Shown in pieces: positions 32,039-40,856 of a DNA stretch of 64,000 nt. Numbering within the stretch: position 1 is the first letter of the stretch; the number at the start of each line of letters is the position of its first letter. The notes under the pieces were generated by a model. It saw only the letters and a program-made list of their open reading frames with translations. It was not told where the DNA came from and searched no databases. Location: contig JAJCJJ010000004.1 in NCBI GenBank assembly GCA_020555865.1, positions 1 through 64,000 on the forward strand, written 5' to 3'. A program made the position numbers and the translations under genes. The stretch is from a bacterium 210917-DFI.7.65 (GTDB taxonomy: Bacteria > Bacillota > Clostridia > Oscillospirales > Oscillospiraceae).

Positions 32039-32716
32039 ATGCTGCTGTGGATCGTTTTTGGCACAGTTGCACTGGTAGTATGCCTGCTGCTGTCGATGAA
32101 AATCGGCGTACGCGTGGTATACGACGCTGCTCAGCTGCGTGTTTGGTTGCAGTTAGGCCCGGCGATGCTCCAGGTTTATCCGGAAAAGAATACAAAGTCC
32201 GATGTGGGTCAAAAGTGGAAAAGAGCAAAGAAAGACGTGCCGGATCAGGGTGCGGAGAAAATGCCGAAACGGAAGATCACCGCCGAGGCGGTTCTTTCGC
32301 TGCTGAAAGAACTGCTTCCGCCGTTTCTGGATGCGCTGGGGCGCGTGCGGCGGGGTATCCGTGTGCGCTGCCTGTCCTTGCATCTGGTAATCTCTGATCC
32401 CAATCCAGCAGAGGCTGCCCGGCGTTATGGTATGGTGAACAGTGTTCTATGGCCTCTTTTGGCTGTACTTGAAAATACTGTTTCTGTGGAGCGCCGGACG
32501 GTGCAGATCGAGCTGGATTTTGGCGCGCGGCAAAGCCGGGGCGAGGGAGAAGTTTTCCTCACGATGCGGTTGCTCCACGGCGCGGCTGTCGTTTTGGCAG
32601 ATGGGCTGAGATGCCTCAGGCCTCTGCTTCGGTTTTGGAAAGAAACAAAACCGGAAAAGACTCAACAACAGAAGCAGGAAAAAGCAGCTTCCGTATCAAA
32701 AACAGATGCGGCCTGA
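32039..32716 (+). CDS. DUF2953-domain membrane-anchored protein (YtfI-like)
   Basis: 225 residues: one N-terminal transmembrane helix (about 1-20), basic linker with KxxKK segments, a soluble middle and a C-terminal amphipathic stretch; weak but consistent match to DUF2953 (YtfI in B. subtilis). In Bacillus ytfI is directly followed by ytfJ, and the same order is seen here with 27 bp between. That supports the assignment and a link to sporulation. ATG at 32039 with AAGGAG 8 bases upstream; an open frame further upstream lies in scpB and is not used. Confidence 0.75.
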   Translation: MLLWIVFGTVALVVCLLLSMKIGVRVVYDAAQLRVWLQLGPAMLQVYPEKNTKSDVGQKWKRAKKDVPDQGAEKMPKRKITAEAVLSLLKELLPPFLDALGRVRRGIRVRCLSLHLVISDPNPAEAARRYGMVNSVLWPLLAVLENTVSVERRTVQIELDFGARQSRGEGEVFLTMRLLHGAAVVLADGLRCLRPLLRFWKETKPEKTQQQKQEKAASVSKTDAA

Positions 32717-32743
32717 ATGTGGTAAGAAAGGAATGTATTTGAC

Positions 32744-33145
32744 ATGGAGAAACATCCGATCAACGACCTTATGGCAGTCACGATGGAGAAAATACGGGAA
32801 ATGGTGGACGCCAATGCCATTGTGGGCCAGCCCATCACAACCCCGGACGGTGTGACGCTGATCCCGGTGTCCCGGATGAGCTTTGGCTTTGGCAGCGGTG
32901 GCGGCGATTATAATACGAAGTATACCGCCGGAACCGGAACTGGTGCCAACTTTGCTGGCGGCAGCGGCGCCGGCGTAGATATTGCGCCGATTGCATTCTT
33001 GGTGGTGAAAGACGGATTTGTGCGGGTGCTTCCCGTGGCGGTTCCGCCGGCCAGCACATTGGACCGTGTGATCGACATGGCACCGGATATTGTGGATAAA
33101 GTGGATAAATTTATTCATCGAAATGAGGAGAAAACGCAGGAATAA
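32744..33145 (+). CDS. ytfJ: GerW-family sporulation protein YtfJ
   Basis: 133 residues. YtfJ (GerW) is a forespore-expressed protein needed for proper lysozyme resistance and germination of spores. MEKHPINDLMAVTMEKIREMVDANAIVGQP and the glycine-rich centre with GFGSGGGDY and FAGGSGAGVDI are characteristic. The protein is soluble. Follows the DUF2953 gene, the usual pair. Start ATG with AAGAAAGGA upstream. Confidence 0.93.
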   Translation: MEKHPINDLMAVTMEKIREMVDANAIVGQPITTPDGVTLIPVSRMSFGFGSGGGDYNTKYTAGTGTGANFAGGSGAGVDIAPIAFLVVKDGFVRVLPVAVPPASTLDRVIDMAPDIVDKVDKFIHRNEEKTQE

Positions 33146-33181
33146 AGGGGAATACTAAGGCTCACCGTGAGGTGATCCTGA

Positions 33182-34297
33182 ATGTTTCAAAAACAAGGCA
33201 AAAAACTGCTGAGCGCTGCGTTGTGCGTGCTCTCTCTTTGCTTTTCTGTGCAGTATCCCCAGGCTGTGGGAACTTCTGCCGCTGCGTCCATTTTGATGGA
33301 AGCGGACAGCGGGCGAATTTTATACGCCCAAAACAGCGATCAGGAACTGGGCATTGCCAGCACCACCAAAATCATGACGGCGCTGGTGGCCATTGAATCC
33401 TGCGCGCTCGATGAGGTCGTGGAAATCAAACAGTCTCATATGGTGGAAGGTTCGTCCATGTATCTCAAACCCGGGGAGGAGCTGACACTGGAAACGCTGC
33501 TCTACGGCCTGATGCTCTGTTCCGGCAACGACGCCGCCCTGGCAGTGGCAGACCACTGCGGGCCGGGCGTGGATGCATTCGTGGCGCGCATGAACGAAAA
33601 GGCAGGGGAGCTAGGGCTTGCGCATACGTCCTTTGCCAATCCCAACGGTCTGGATGCAGAAGGTCATTATTCCACAGCGCGAGACATGGCGGTGTTGGCG
33701 GCCTATGCGATGCAAAATGAGACGTTTGCGCGCATTGTGTCTACCAAGCGCATTACCATCGGCGGCCGCACTATGGTGAATCACAATAAGCTGCTGAGCC
33801 AGTACGAAGGCTGCATCGGTTTGAAAACAGGTTATACTAAATCTTCCGGCCGGACGCTGGTGAGCTGTGCTGTGCAGGATGGAATGAAACTGATCGTTGT
33901 TACGCTCAAAGACGGCAACGACTGGGCAGACCATGCCGCGCTCTACGATTACGGATTTGGGGCCTATCAACTGAATGCGCCGGCTGCGGCGGGCGAAACT
34001 GCGGCGCAGATTCCTGTAATCGGCGGCACAGCGGGGACCGTGGCGCTGCAGTTCAGCGGCGACTTTTCCTATCCGGTGGCTTCGGGCGAAACATTGACTA
34101 TGCGCTTGGATGTGCCGGAGAGCGTGTTTGCACCAGTCAGTGCCGGACAGGAAGCGGGAGAGGCCGTTTTCCTGCTGAATGAACAGGAAGTTGGACGGGT
34201 AAAAGTCTGCTATGGTGAAACTGTCCCTGCTCTGCTGCGGCAGAATGGCGGAGTCGGTGGTATCTTCCGAAAGGTTCTGCAGCTTTTGAACCAGTAA
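33182..34297 (+). CDS. D-alanyl-D-alanine carboxypeptidase (DacB/DacF-type PBP)
   Basis: 371 residues. Low-molecular-weight penicillin-binding protein that trims the terminal D-Ala from peptidoglycan peptides outside the membrane. Signal peptide (about 1-34), active site S60-TT-K63, SGN at 114-116, KTG at 215-217, and a C-terminal beta domain with a hydrophobic end for membrane attachment. In B. subtilis dacB is followed by spmA-spmB and rluB; here rluB follows directly, so spmAB are missing from this place. A spore-cortex role is likely but not proven. Confidence 0.92.
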   Translation: MFQKQGKKLLSAALCVLSLCFSVQYPQAVGTSAAASILMEADSGRILYAQNSDQELGIASTTKIMTALVAIESCALDEVVEIKQSHMVEGSSMYLKPGEELTLETLLYGLMLCSGNDAALAVADHCGPGVDAFVARMNEKAGELGLAHTSFANPNGLDAEGHYSTARDMAVLAAYAMQNETFARIVSTKRITIGGRTMVNHNKLLSQYEGCIGLKTGYTKSSGRTLVSCAVQDGMKLIVVTLKDGNDWADHAALYDYGFGAYQLNAPAAAGETAAQIPVIGGTAGTVALQFSGDFSYPVASGETLTMRLDVPESVFAPVSAGQEAGEAVFLLNEQEVGRVKVCYGETVPALLRQNGGVGGIFRKVLQLLNQ

Positions 34298-34333
34298 AAA
34301 ACAAAGCAACATAGACAGAGAAAAGAGGATGTG

Positions 34334-35062
34334 ATGGGTACGCAGGAGCGTGTCAGTAAAATCCTATCCGCTTGCGGCGTGTGTTCACGCCGGGCGGCGG
34401 AGGCGCTGATTGAAGCCGGCCGGGTCCGTGTCAACGGGGTGCAGGCGGAGCTTGGGCAGAAGGCGGATGCCGAAACGGATGAAATCTGCGTGGATGGAAA
34501 GCGTTTATCCCGTTCTGTGCAGTTTTGTTATCTGATGCTCCATAAGCCCCGTGGTTATGTCACCACAGTACGGGACGAAAAAGGACGCAGAACAGTGATG
34601 GATCTGGTGGCTGAAGTGCCGGAGCGGCTGTGGCCGGTGGGACGGCTCGATATGGATTCCGAGGGACTGCTGCTGTTGACCAACGACGGCGCCATGACCA
34701 ACCATCTTCTGCATCCCAAGCACGAAGTGGATAAGACTTACCATGTATGGGTGCGCGGCTCGGTCCGTCCGGCGGTCCGGCAGCTGCGAAGTATGAAAAT
34801 ACTGGACGGGGAGCCGATTCGACGGCCAAATGTGCATTTGTTGGAAGAAAACGCATGGGGCGGGGTACTTTCCGTGGTGATCCATGAGGGGAAAAACCGA
34901 CAGGTGCGGCGGATGTGCGCCGCGTGTGCCCTGGAGGTGCTGCGCCTCCGGCGCGTGCAGGAAGGGCCGGTCAGCCTGGGCGATCTCCCTGTGGGCAAAT
35001 GGCGGCCGCTAACGGATGAGGAGGTCGCACTTTTGCGGAGCGAAGAACAGGAGCTGTCCTGA
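34334..35062 (+). CDS. rluB: rRNA pseudouridine synthase (RluB-type, RsuA family)
   Basis: 243 residues or just under. N-terminal S4 domain (RVSKILSACGVCSRRAAEALIEAGRVRVNG) and catalytic domain with GRLDMDSEGLLLLTNDG, where D106 is the expected catalytic Asp; family members modify U2605 of 23S rRNA or nearby positions. GTG 34331 and ATG 34334 are adjacent; the ATG has better spacing from AAGAGG. Neighbour to dacB as in Bacillus. Confidence 0.9.
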   Translation: MGTQERVSKILSACGVCSRRAAEALIEAGRVRVNGVQAELGQKADAETDEICVDGKRLSRSVQFCYLMLHKPRGYVTTVRDEKGRRTVMDLVAEVPERLWPVGRLDMDSEGLLLLTNDGAMTNHLLHPKHEVDKTYHVWVRGSVRPAVRQLRSMKILDGEPIRRPNVHLLEENAWGGVLSVVIHEGKNRQVRRMCAACALEVLRLRRVQEGPVSLGDLPVGKWRPLTDEEVALLRSEEQELS

Positions 35063-35068
35063 CAATCA

Positions 35069-35108
35069 AAATGCAGGAGGGAAGCGGATGCTTCTTTCCT
35101 GCATTTTT
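35069..35108 (+). terminator. Terminator after rluB
   Basis: 17-bp stem (35069-35085 with 35090-35106, two G-U pairs), loop GGAT, T run at the end. Confidence 0.85.
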
Positions 35109-35128
35109 GCAATATAATGGATTTGTTC

Positions 35129-35157
35129 TTGCAATTTTTCGGAATTTCAGGTAAAAT
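35129..35157 (+). promoter_or_regulatory. Sigma-A promoter for the RpiR-flavoprotein-cmk region
   Basis: TTGCAA (35129-35134), 17 bp, TAAAAT (35152-35157). Confidence 0.65.
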
Positions 35158-35225
35158 AAATTCAATTTTGCAAATCAACTCGCCGGACTGTGCAGCATGC
35201 TCCGGCAGAAGCGAGGGGATCTTCC

Positions 35226-36095
35226 GTGAACAGTGATGTACTGTCTTTGATTCGGACCAATATGGATGGATTTTCTAAACGACAGCGTGTGATTGCCAAT
35301 TATATTCTGAGCAATTATGATAAAGCGGCTTATATGACGGCCAGCCGTCTGGGAAAGGCGATCAGCGTCAGCGAATCGACGGTGGTGCGCTTTGCTGCGG
35401 AGCTGGGGTATGAGGGCTATCCTGAAATGCAGCGGGCGCTGCAGGAGATGATCCGCAATAAACTGACTTCCGTGCAGCGCATCGAGGTTTCCAACGACCG
35501 CTTGGGCAGCAGCGATATTTTAAGCGCTGTCATGCAGAGCGATATTGATAAACTGCGCATGTCTTTGGATGCAGTGGACCGGGACAGCTTTGACCGGGCA
35601 GTGCAGCAGATCGTGGATGCCCGGCGTATTTATATCCTGGGGCTGCGGTCCTCTACGGCCATTGCCAGTTTTTTGGGGTTTTATCTCAATCTGCTCTTTG
35701 AGAATGTAGTCTTGGTGCACACTACTTCGGTCAGCGAAATGTTCGAGCAGGTACTCCGCATCGGGCCGGGCGATGTGATGATTGGTATCAGTTTTCCGCG
35801 CTATTCCAGCCGGACCGTGAAGGTGATGCAGTTCGCCTCAGACCGCGGGGCAGATGTACTGGCCATCACTGACAGCGAAGCCTCGCCGTTGTGCCGGACA
35901 GCGCGTACTGCGCTGCTGGCCAAAAGCGACATGATGTCTTTTATTGATTCACTGGTGGCGCCGCTGAGCTTGGTCAATGCACTGATTGTGGCGGTGAGTC
36001 GCCGGATGAATACGAATATTTCGGATACTTTCCGTGAACTGGAAAAAATCTGGGCTGAATATGGAGTGTATGAAAATGCCGGTCACCTCGAATGA
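35226..36095 (+). CDS. MurR/RpiR-family transcriptional regulator
   Basis: 289 residues. N-terminal helix-turn-helix (FSKRQRVIANYILSNYDKAAYMTASRLGKAISVSESTVVRFAAELGY, about 15-60) and C-terminal SIS domain (about 130-260) with the ISFPRYSSRT and GLRSS phosphosugar-binding segments. Regulators of this type sense sugar phosphates and control sugar or amino-sugar use. No obvious target operon is adjacent. GTG start chosen because GAGGGGA (35213-35219) lies 7 bases upstream. Its end overlaps the next gene. Confidence 0.9.
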   Translation: MNSDVLSLIRTNMDGFSKRQRVIANYILSNYDKAAYMTASRLGKAISVSESTVVRFAAELGYEGYPEMQRALQEMIRNKLTSVQRIEVSNDRLGSSDILSAVMQSDIDKLRMSLDAVDRDSFDRAVQQIVDARRIYILGLRSSTAIASFLGFYLNLLFENVVLVHTTSVSEMFEQVLRIGPGDVMIGISFPRYSSRTVKVMQFASDRGADVLAITDSEASPLCRTARTALLAKSDMMSFIDSLVAPLSLVNALIVAVSRRMNTNISDTFRELEKIWAEYGVYENAGHLE

Positions 36096-37344
36096 GATTG
36101 TTGTGATCGGCGGCGGCGCCGCCGGTATGATGGCGGCGCTTTCTGCCGCGCAGCAAGGCGCTTTTGTAACGCTGCTGGAGCGCAATGAAAAGCTGGGCCG
36201 CAAGCTCAATATCACCGGGAAAGGACGGTGTAATCTGACCAACAACTGTACAGCGGAAGAGGCCTTGGCCCATGTGCCCTGCAATAGCCGCTTCCTGTTC
36301 AGCGCGTTTTCCCGTTTTGATCCTCAGGCCGCCATGAACTTTTTTGAATATCTCGGCCTGGCACTGAAAACTGAGCGGGGAAATCGCGTGTTCCCGGTAT
36401 CGGACTGCGCTTATGATGTGACGGATGCACTGCGTGCTGCGCTGCGCCGCCATCATGTGCGCATTGTGCATGATCGGGCGCAGGAACTCCTTTTCTCGGA
36501 AGAGGGCGCGTTGTGCGGCGTCCGCGCCGAGCGGGGCTGCTACAGCAGCGCGGTGGTTATTCTGGCCACCGGCGGTGTATCTTATCCTGCTACAGGTTCT
36601 ACCGGAGACGGTTACCGTATGGCTGAGGCTGTTGGGCATACCATTATCGCACCGAAGCCGTCTTTGATTTCTCTGGTTTGCCGCGACGAATGCTGCGCCC
36701 AGATGCAGGGCCTTTCCCTGCGCAATGTGGCGCTGCGTGTCAAAAACCAGAAAAACAAGACCATATATGAGGATTTCGGAGAAATGCTTTTTACGGATAA
36801 GGGCGTCTCCGGCCCGATGATCCTTTCGGCCAGCGCGCATCTGCGGAATTACGAAAAGGATCGTTATCGGCTGCAGATCGATTTGAAGCCGGCGCTGGAT
36901 GAGGAAACGCTGAATCGGCGGATCGTGCGGGATCTGGAGCAGCAGCACAATAGGGATTTCGGCAATGTTCTCTCCGGTCTTGTGCCGCGGAGCATGGTGC
37001 CGGTGTTGATTGCACGTACAGAAATCCCTGCGCATACAAAGGCCAATGCGGTTACGCGGCAGCAGCGCCGGCGCCTGCTGGAGCTGCTCAAATGTTTTGA
37101 AGTGGAGGTTATGGGGCCAGGGCCGATCGAGCAGGCAATCATTACTTCCGGCGGTGTCAAAACCACTGAAATTCAGCCGGCCACCATGGAGTCCAAGCGG
37201 GTGCCCGGCCTGTACTTTGCTGGGGAAATCATTGATGTGGACGCTTACACCGGAGGCTTCAATCTGCAAATCGCTTGGGCCACCGGATATGCTGCGGGCT
37301 GTGCAGCAGCACAGCGCGGTTCGGATGCTGTTCTATATAATTAA
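36076..37344 (+). CDS. NAD(P)/FAD-dependent oxidoreductase, HI0933/BaiN-like
   Basis: 422 residues. N-terminal FAD-binding Rossmann motif VVIGGGAAGMMAAL, then the ERNEKLGRKLNITGKGRCNLTN box, a hallmark of the HI0933-like family, and a C-terminal GVKTTEIQPATMESKRVPGLYFAGEIIDVD segment. One member (BaiN) has been linked to bile-acid dehydroxylation, but most have no known substrate. The start is ambiguous among ATG 36061, 36070 and 36076; 36076 has the best spacing from GGAG at 36063-36066. Overlaps the RpiR gene; cmk follows. Confidence 0.88.
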   Translation: MPVTSNEIVVIGGGAAGMMAALSAAQQGAFVTLLERNEKLGRKLNITGKGRCNLTNNCTAEEALAHVPCNSRFLFSAFSRFDPQAAMNFFEYLGLALKTERGNRVFPVSDCAYDVTDALRAALRRHHVRIVHDRAQELLFSEEGALCGVRAERGCYSSAVVILATGGVSYPATGSTGDGYRMAEAVGHTIIAPKPSLISLVCRDECCAQMQGLSLRNVALRVKNQKNKTIYEDFGEMLFTDKGVSGPMILSASAHLRNYEKDRYRLQIDLKPALDEETLNRRIVRDLEQQHNRDFGNVLSGLVPRSMVPVLIARTEIPAHTKANAVTRQQRRRLLELLKCFEVEVMGPGPIEQAIITSGGVKTTEIQPATMESKRVPGLYFAGEIIDVDAYTGGFNLQIAWATGYAAGCAAAQRGSDAVLYN

Positions 37345-37365
37345 GGAAGAAGAGGAAGAACGGAC

Positions 37366-38055
37366 ATGGATCAACTTTTTCATGCTGTAGCAATTGATGG
37401 GCCTTCGGGGGCGGGAAAAAGCACGCTGGCCCGCCGGGTCGCCAGGGAACTCCATTTTCTCTATGTGGATACCGGGGCTATTTACCGCTCCATTGGCTGG
37501 TATGTCTTGCAGCGGGGAGCGGCTCTGGACAACGCGGAACTGGTGGCGGCGCTGCTGCCGGATTTGAACGTAGAAGTGCGTTATGGCGAGGACGGTTTGC
37601 AACATATGGTTGTCAACGGCCAGGATGTGACGGATGAGATCCGCAGCCCGGAAGTATCTGCCGCAGCTTCTCAGGTGGCGGCCATACCGGCAGTGCGGGC
37701 CTATCTGCTGGATATGCAGCGCAACCTTGCACGCACCCATAACGTGATTATGGATGGCCGGGATATCGGCACAGTGGTTTTGCCGGAAGCAGACTGCAAA
37801 GTTTTTTTAACGGCATCCGACGAGGCACGTGCCGCGCGCCGCTGCCGGGAATTGGCTCAACGGGGTACGCCGGTGGCCTACGAAGAGGTGCTGAGCGATA
37901 TGCGGCGGCGGGACGAGAAAGACCGTACCCGTGCCGCTGCGCCTTTGCGGCAGGCGGAGGACGCTGTTGTGTTGGACACATCGGAACTGGATTTTGAAGA
38001 CAGCGCGCAAGCGTTGCTGCGTTTGATCAGGGAGAGCATCAGCCATGAAGCGTAA
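37366..38055 (+). CDS. cmk: Cytidylate kinase
   Basis: 229 residues. Phosphorylates CMP and dCMP. P-loop GPSGAGKST (12-20), YVDTGAIYRSIGW (about 34-46) for CMP binding, and MDGRDIGTVVLP near residue 129. Part of the clostridial cmk-plsC-ispH/rpsA operon, overlapping plsC by 11 bases. GAAGAAGAGGAAG upstream of the ATG. Confidence 0.96.
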   Translation: MDQLFHAVAIDGPSGAGKSTLARRVARELHFLYVDTGAIYRSIGWYVLQRGAALDNAELVAALLPDLNVEVRYGEDGLQHMVVNGQDVTDEIRSPEVSAAASQVAAIPAVRAYLLDMQRNLARTHNVIMDGRDIGTVVLPEADCKVFLTASDEARAARRCRELAQRGTPVAYEEVLSDMRRRDEKDRTRAAAPLRQAEDAVVLDTSELDFEDSAQALLRLIRESISHEA

Positions 38056-38647
38056 TCGTTTTTATTCGTTGGCCTATGTGGTTCTTTGGCCGGTGATTCA
38101 TGTATTGTTTCGTCCCGTTGTGACAGGAAAAGAACGCATTCCGGACGGGAATGCCGTGTTTTGCTGCAATCATACCAGCAACTGGGATCCGCTGGTCATC
38201 ATGATTTGTGCGGGCTACCGCCACCAGCTTTTTGCCATGGCAAAAGCGGAGATTGCTTCCTGGCCGGTGGCGGGGAAGATTCTGAAACTTGCCGACATGA
38301 TTTTTGTTGAGCGCGGAAAGGCGGATATCGGGGCCATCCGCACTGCAATGAAATATTTGAAAAACGACCGCCCGATCCTGATCTTCCCGGAAGGCACCCG
38401 GGTGTCAGAGGACGAAGCGATCTCTGCCAAAGGCGGGCTGTCCATGCTGTCGGTGCGTACCAACTCGCCCATTGTGCCGGTGTATTTGGATGGCGGCAAG
38501 AAATTTTTCCGCCGCACCTGTATCGTGTTTGGCGAGCCGTATCACCCGCAGGTGGCGGGACGCCGCGGCACGGCGGAGGAGTACCAGCAAATCGCCGACG
38601 AAGCGCTGCGCCGGATTTATACGCTAAAACAGGAGCGGAAGGTATGA
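38045..38647 (+). CDS. plsC: 1-acyl-sn-glycerol-3-phosphate acyltransferase
   Basis: 200 residues. Makes phosphatidic acid in the membrane. Acyltransferase motif I is H43-TSNW-D48 (the HX4D box), motif III is FPEGTRVSED near residue 117. One N-terminal hydrophobic helix holds it to the membrane. Overlaps cmk and, by 4 bases, the ispH start. Confidence 0.93.
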   Translation: MKRNRFYSLAYVVLWPVIHVLFRPVVTGKERIPDGNAVFCCNHTSNWDPLVIMICAGYRHQLFAMAKAEIASWPVAGKILKLADMIFVERGKADIGAIRTAMKYLKNDRPILIFPEGTRVSEDEAISAKGGLSMLSVRTNSPIVPVYLDGGKKFFRRTCIVFGEPYHPQVAGRRGTAEEYQQIADEALRRIYTLKQERKV

Positions 38648-40608
38648 GGGAGATTCTTTTGGCCAAGAGCGCCGGTTTTTGTTACGGAGTACGGCGCGCT
38701 GTGCGTATGGCTGAGGAAGCCGCGACAGACTGCTCTTCCTGCGTTATGCTGGGATCCATCATTCACAATGCCCATGTGGTAGAGGATCTTGGGCGCAAAG
38801 GGGTGCGGCGTATCAGCCGCCCCGATGAAGTGTGCGAAGGGGAAACGGTGATCATTCGTTCTCACGGAGAGGCCAAAGCTGTGCTGGAAGCGCTGGAAGC
38901 GCGGGGGGGGCGTGTAGTCAATTCCACTTGCCCGCGGGTTTTGAAAATCCAGCAGTTAGTGCACCGTGCCGAAGAAGAAGGGCGCGTACCGCTGATCATC
39001 GGCGATCCGGACCATCCCGAAGTGCTGGGTGTGGCAGGCTGGTGCAGCCGGGCGCTGATCTTTCCATCGCCGGAAACCATCAAAAACTGGCTGGCGGAGG
39101 ATATCGGCCATGCGCATCTGCCGCTGACGGTGGTTTCTCAGACAACTTGCACACAAAAGCTCTTTGAAATTTGTACTGAAATTCTAAAAAAAGAGTGTAC
39201 AAACCTGAAAATTTTTGATACAATATGTGATGCGACCTATAAGCGTCAGTCAGAAGCGGCCCAGATTGCGGCCCGGGTTGATGCTATAATTGTAGTTGGC
39301 GACCGCCAAAGTGCCAATACCCGACATCTTAAAGAGATATGTTCAGGAATATGCCCGGTAGTTTTTCAGATCGAAAGGGCGGACGAGCTGCCCCTGCAGG
39401 ATCTGAAGCGATATGGGACAGTCGGGCTGACCGCGGGCGCTTCTACTCCGGCGCGCATCATAAAGGAGGTCTATACGACAATGAGTGAAGAAACGATTAT
39501 GGCTGGGGGCACCGAGGATTTTGCCAAAATGCTCGAGGAGTCCTTCAAAACTTTGAATACAGGAGATAAGGTCACTGGTATCGTTACTGCGATTACCCCT
39601 ACCGAGGTTCAGGTAGATCTGGGCACCAAGCAGGCCGGTTATATCCCTGTGAGTGAACTGAGTGATGATTCTTCCGTTAAGCCCGAAGATATTGTCAAGG
39701 TCGGCGATGAGATTGAGACCTATGTCGTCCGTGTCAACGACGTGGAGGGGTATGCAACCCTGTCCAAAAAGCGTCTGGATACGGTGAAGATGTGGGAAAC
39801 CATTGAAACGGCCAAGGAGGAAAAGACCACCTTGGAAGGCATCGTCACCGAAGAGAACAAGGGCGGCATTGTCGTGTCTGTGAAAGGCATTCGTGTATTT
39901 GTCCCTGCTTCCCAGAGCGGCCTGCCCAGAAATGCGGAGATGAGCGAGTTGCTCAAGCAAAAAGTGCAGCTGCGTATCACCGAAGTGAACCGTGCCCGCC
40001 GCCGTGTGGTCGGTTCCATCCGCGCTGTCCAGTATGAGGCCCGTCAGGCCGCTGCTGAAGCGATTTGGAATGAGATCGAGCCGGGTAAGAGATATAGCGG
40101 CACAGTCAAGTCCCTGACCTCCTACGGCGCATTTGTAGATATTGGCGGTGTGGATGGTATGGTACATATCTCCGAGCTGTCTTGGAGCCGTATCAAGCAT
40201 CCTTCCGAGGTTGTTTCCGTGGGCGATCAGGTCGAGGTTTATGTTATTTCCGCAGATAAGGAAAAGCATAAGATCTCCTTGGGCCTGAAAGACCGCAGTG
40301 TGGATCCCTGGGACAAATTCATCGCTACTTATCATGTGGGCGATGTGGCTGAAGTCAAGGTTGTTAAGCTGATGACTTTCGGCGCGTTTGCTGAAGTGAT
40401 TCCCGGTGTGGATGGCCTGATTCACATTTCCCAAATTGCTGACCGCCGGATCGACAAACCTGCCGATGTACTGAGCGAGGGTCAGACGGTGGAAGCCAAG
40501 ATCATTGCCATTGATGAGGAGAACAAGAAGATCTCCCTGAGCATCCGTGCTTTGCTGCAGGATGGCGCTGATGAGGCTGAGGTATCTGCTTCTGAAGAGG
40601 AAGAATAA
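38644..40608 (+). CDS. ispH-rpsA: Bifunctional IspH (HMBPP reductase)-ribosomal protein S1
   Basis: 654-residue fusion known from Clostridia. Residues 1-280: 4-hydroxy-3-methylbut-2-enyl diphosphate reductase, last step of the MEP isoprenoid pathway, with cluster cysteines C13, C96 and C195 at the places of E. coli C12, C96 and C197. Residues about 290-640: four S1 repeats (starting TGDKVTGIVTAI, TTLEGIVTEENKGG, PGKRYSGTVKSL and VGDVAEVKVVKL), then an acidic tail. A strong internal ribosome-binding site and ATG at the junction (39463-39483) could also give a free S1 of 375 residues. Operon with cmk and plsC; terminator after the stop. Confidence 0.95.
   Translation: MREILLAKSAGFCYGVRRAVRMAEEAATDCSSCVMLGSIIHNAHVVEDLGRKGVRRISRPDEVCEGETVIIRSHGEAKAVLEALEARGGRVVNSTCPRVLKIQQLVHRAEEEGRVPLIIGDPDHPEVLGVAGWCSRALIFPSPETIKNWLAEDIGHAHLPLTVVSQTTCTQKLFEICTEILKKECTNLKIFDTICDATYKRQSEAAQIAARVDAIIVVGDRQSANTRHLKEICSGICPVVFQIERADELPLQDLKRYGTVGLTAGASTPARIIKEVYTTMSEETIMAGGTEDFAKMLEESFKTLNTGDKVTGIVTAITPTEVQVDLGTKQAGYIPVSELSDDSSVKPEDIVKVGDEIETYVVRVNDVEGYATLSKKRLDTVKMWETIETAKEEKTTLEGIVTEENKGGIVVSVKGIRVFVPASQSGLPRNAEMSELLKQKVQLRITEVNRARRRVVGSIRAVQYEARQAAAEAIWNEIEPGKRYSGTVKSLTSYGAFVDIGGVDGMVHISELSWSRIKHPSEVVSVGDQVEVYVISADKEKHKISLGLKDRSVDPWDKFIATYHVGDVAEVKVVKLMTFGAFAEVIPGVDGLIHISQIADRRIDKPADVLSEGQTVEAKIIAIDEENKKISLSIRALLQDGADEAEVSASEEEE
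39463..39483 (+). promoter_or_regulatory. Internal ribosome-binding site and start for free S1
   Basis: AAGGAGGT at 39463-39470, 10 bases, then ATG at 39481 (MSEETIMAGG). It lies exactly at the linker between the IspH and S1 parts of the fusion frame, so the ribosome could start anew and make S1 alone. Confidence 0.6.
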
Positions 40609-40620
40609 ATCCCAAATAGG

Positions 40621-40657
40621 AAATACGCGTGTTCCGACAGGGAACGCGCGTATTTTT
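40621..40657 (+). terminator. Terminator after ispH-rpsA
   Basis: AAATACGCGTGTTCC (40621-40635) / GGAACGCGCGTATTT (40641-40655), one G-U pair, loop GACAG, then a T run. Confidence 0.9.
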
Positions 40658-40659
40658 TC

Positions 40660-40687
40660 TTGCAAAAATTTTCCAATGCTTTATAAT
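40660..40687 (+). promoter_or_regulatory. Sigma-A promoter for ispD-ispF
   Basis: TTGCAA (40660-40665), 16 bp, TATAAT (40682-40687). It leaves a leader of about 160 nt before ispD, in which I recognise no riboswitch. Confidence 0.7.
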
Positions 40688-40856
40688 AATACACTGAGAA
40701 TGTATCAGAATACGAACAGTCCGTACTGACTCCTTCGCTGGAGATGGAGACGTCATATGAGGCGACAGGATGTTTGTGGTCTGGGAAAAGTCGTGCATTC
40801 CATGTAGCGGAACAGAAAATTGACGAGGCCGTTGCTCCGCAGGACTAAAGGGAAGG

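Noticed and set aside
36425..36667. 80-codon plus-strand frame inside the flavoprotein gene
   Set aside because: Alternate-frame shadow of a well-supported gene with no ribosome-binding site.
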